Origin: an uncultured Fimbriimonadales bacterium
GTDB lineage: Bacteria > Armatimonadota > Fimbriimonadia > Fimbriimonadales > GBS-DC
DNA length: 5,961 nucleotides
Assembly: GCA_937934465.1 (NCBI GenBank)
Contig: CALGZO010000323.1
Location: 1 to 5,961 of the forward strand
Reading direction: 5' to 3'
The translations under genes were made by a program, and so were the position numbers. Shown here in pieces: positions 5,525 to 5,961 of the stretch (positions are counted from its first letter, which is position 1; each line of letters opens with the position of its first letter). The notes under the pieces were generated by a model. That model was not told the DNA's origin. It worked only from the letters and a program-made list of their open reading frames with translations, and made no database searches.

Positions 5525-5648
5525 CAAGACTCGCGCTTTCGGTATGCCATTCCTGATTAGGGAATTTATTAGCTGACCTCTTCCTTTAGGTTCACAACGC
5601 TCATAGAGGGAACCCGCACAGGGGGGGTAAAACGAACGCTTACTTACC
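5525..5648. other. Intergenic stretch with no recognised gene
   Basis: No start codon with a plausible reading frame and no RNA gene are evident. It contains one weak hairpin (5549-5565) and a 12-bp match, in reverse orientation, to the element copies: positions 5582-5593 are the complement of GAACCTAAAGGA, found at 237-248 and 520-531. The base composition is more AT-rich than the rest of the window. Confidence 0.5.
5549..5570 (+). terminator. Possible weak terminator of the oxidoreductase gene
   Basis: ATTCCT (5549-5554), loop GATTA, GGGAAT (5560-5565), then TTATT: a 6-bp stem containing one G-T pair, 25 bp after the stop codon. The stem is AT-rich and the T-run is interrupted, so termination would be weak at best. 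Confidence 0.25.
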
Positions 5649-5671
5649 GACGCCAAGAATGGCGGCGCGCC
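5649..5671. repeat. Family B hairpin repeat
   Basis: GACGCC, loop AAGAAT, then GGCGGC and GCGCC; the same 23-bp unit as at 734-756 with one further change. The stem has one broken pair. Confidence 0.8.
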
Positions 5672-5683
5672 TGCGCACTTGTG

Positions 5684-5705
5684 GCTTGGACATTCCTGTC
5701 CAAGC
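5684..5705. repeat. Family C hairpin repeat, intact (empty site)
   Basis: Identical over all 22 bp to 623-644: stem GCTTGGAC, loop ATTCCT, stem GTCCAAGC. It is preceded by TGTG at 5680-5683, exactly as the left half-copy at 94-102 is preceded by TGTG at 90-93. It therefore represents what the 90-644 locus would look like without the element pair and its duplication. Confidence 0.85.
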
Positions 5706-5712
5706 ACACCCT

Positions 5713-5961
5713 GTCGGCGGGGACAGCGACGCTACAACAGGCGCGACGACATTCCTGTCGTCGCGAGTTCTATTGGCGGGGACTGTGGCGTTGCGACGCC
5801 AAGAAAGGCGTCGCACCAGCCTGCTCGTCGGCAGGGACGCCGACGCTACGCGGGTGCGACGACATTCCTGTCGTCGCGAGTTCTATTTGCAGAGACAGTG
5901 GCGTTGCGACGCCAAGAAAGGCGTCGCACCTGCACGGCTCGTCGGCGGGGACAGCGGCGCT
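5713..5961. repeat. 114-bp tandem units of A, C-variant and B hairpins
   Basis: Unit 1 (5713-5826) and unit 2 (5827-5940) are each 114 bp, and a third begins at 5941 and is cut by the window end. Each unit runs: family A copy; C-variant hairpin (5743-5764 and 5856-5877: stem GCGACGAC, loop ATTCCT, stem GTCGTCGC); GAGTTCTATT; a decayed A-like piece ending GTGGCGT; B hairpin with a 9-bp stem (TGCGACGCC, loop AAGAAA, GGCGTCGCA at 5792-5815 and 5905-5928); then a GGCTC- or TGCTC-type linker. Unit 1 has a decayed A copy (GACAGCGAC), whereas unit 2 has an intact one. No gene is seen. Confidence 0.85.

Noticed and set aside
4208..5707. 500-codon upstream extension of the VWA gene in the same minus-strand frame
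   Set aside because: It is antisense to the well-conserved oxidoreductase gene and ends in repeat DNA. It shows no domain and is explained by the GC-rich codon pattern of the opposite strand.

Overview
The window is GC-rich bacterial chromosome: three complete protein genes in a compact block (1022-5524), flanked on both sides by non-coding, hairpin-rich repeat DNA (1-1021 and 5525-5961). The genes are a glucosamine-6-phosphate synthase (glmS, + strand), a von Willebrand factor A (VWA) domain protein (- strand) and a Gfo/Idh/MocA-type oxidoreductase (+ strand). A lineage such as Armatimonadota or another environmental, possibly thermophilic group would fit the large families of short hairpin repeats and the style of the oxidoreductase. 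This is inference only: the window holds no rRNA or other phylogenetic marker.

Layout. Positions 1-102 hold degenerate copies of a short hairpin repeat (family A). Positions 103-403 and 413-622 are two related copies of a non-coding element with about 19-bp imperfect terminal inverted repeats. The pair sits inside a second hairpin repeat (family C) and is flanked by a 9-bp direct repeat that looks like a target-site duplication. An uninterrupted copy of the same site lies at 5680-5705. Positions 651-983 are an array of A hairpins alternating with B hairpins, in units of about 80 bp. The glmS promoter (TATAAT at 995-1000) starts just where this array ends. Beyond the oxidoreductase gene there is a short unassigned stretch (5525-5648), then B and C hairpins, then 114-bp tandem units built from A, C-variant and B hairpins that run off the window end.

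Gene relations. glmS and the VWA gene converge with no base between their stop codons. The VWA gene and the oxidoreductase diverge from a 90-bp gap. The three genes do not form an operon or an obvious common pathway. glmS makes the amino sugar for peptidoglycan and lipid precursors. The VWA protein has an intact metal-binding site and an unusual set of Thr-Gln-x-Met/Ile motifs at both ends, which could be phosphothreonine docking sites. The oxidoreductase acts on an unidentified sugar-like substrate.

The most interesting signals are (i) the TIR-bounded element pair with target duplication and an in-window empty site, (ii) hairpin families that keep a fixed 6-nt loop while the stem sequence changes in a paired way, and (iii) the reiterated RTQ motifs of the VWA protein.
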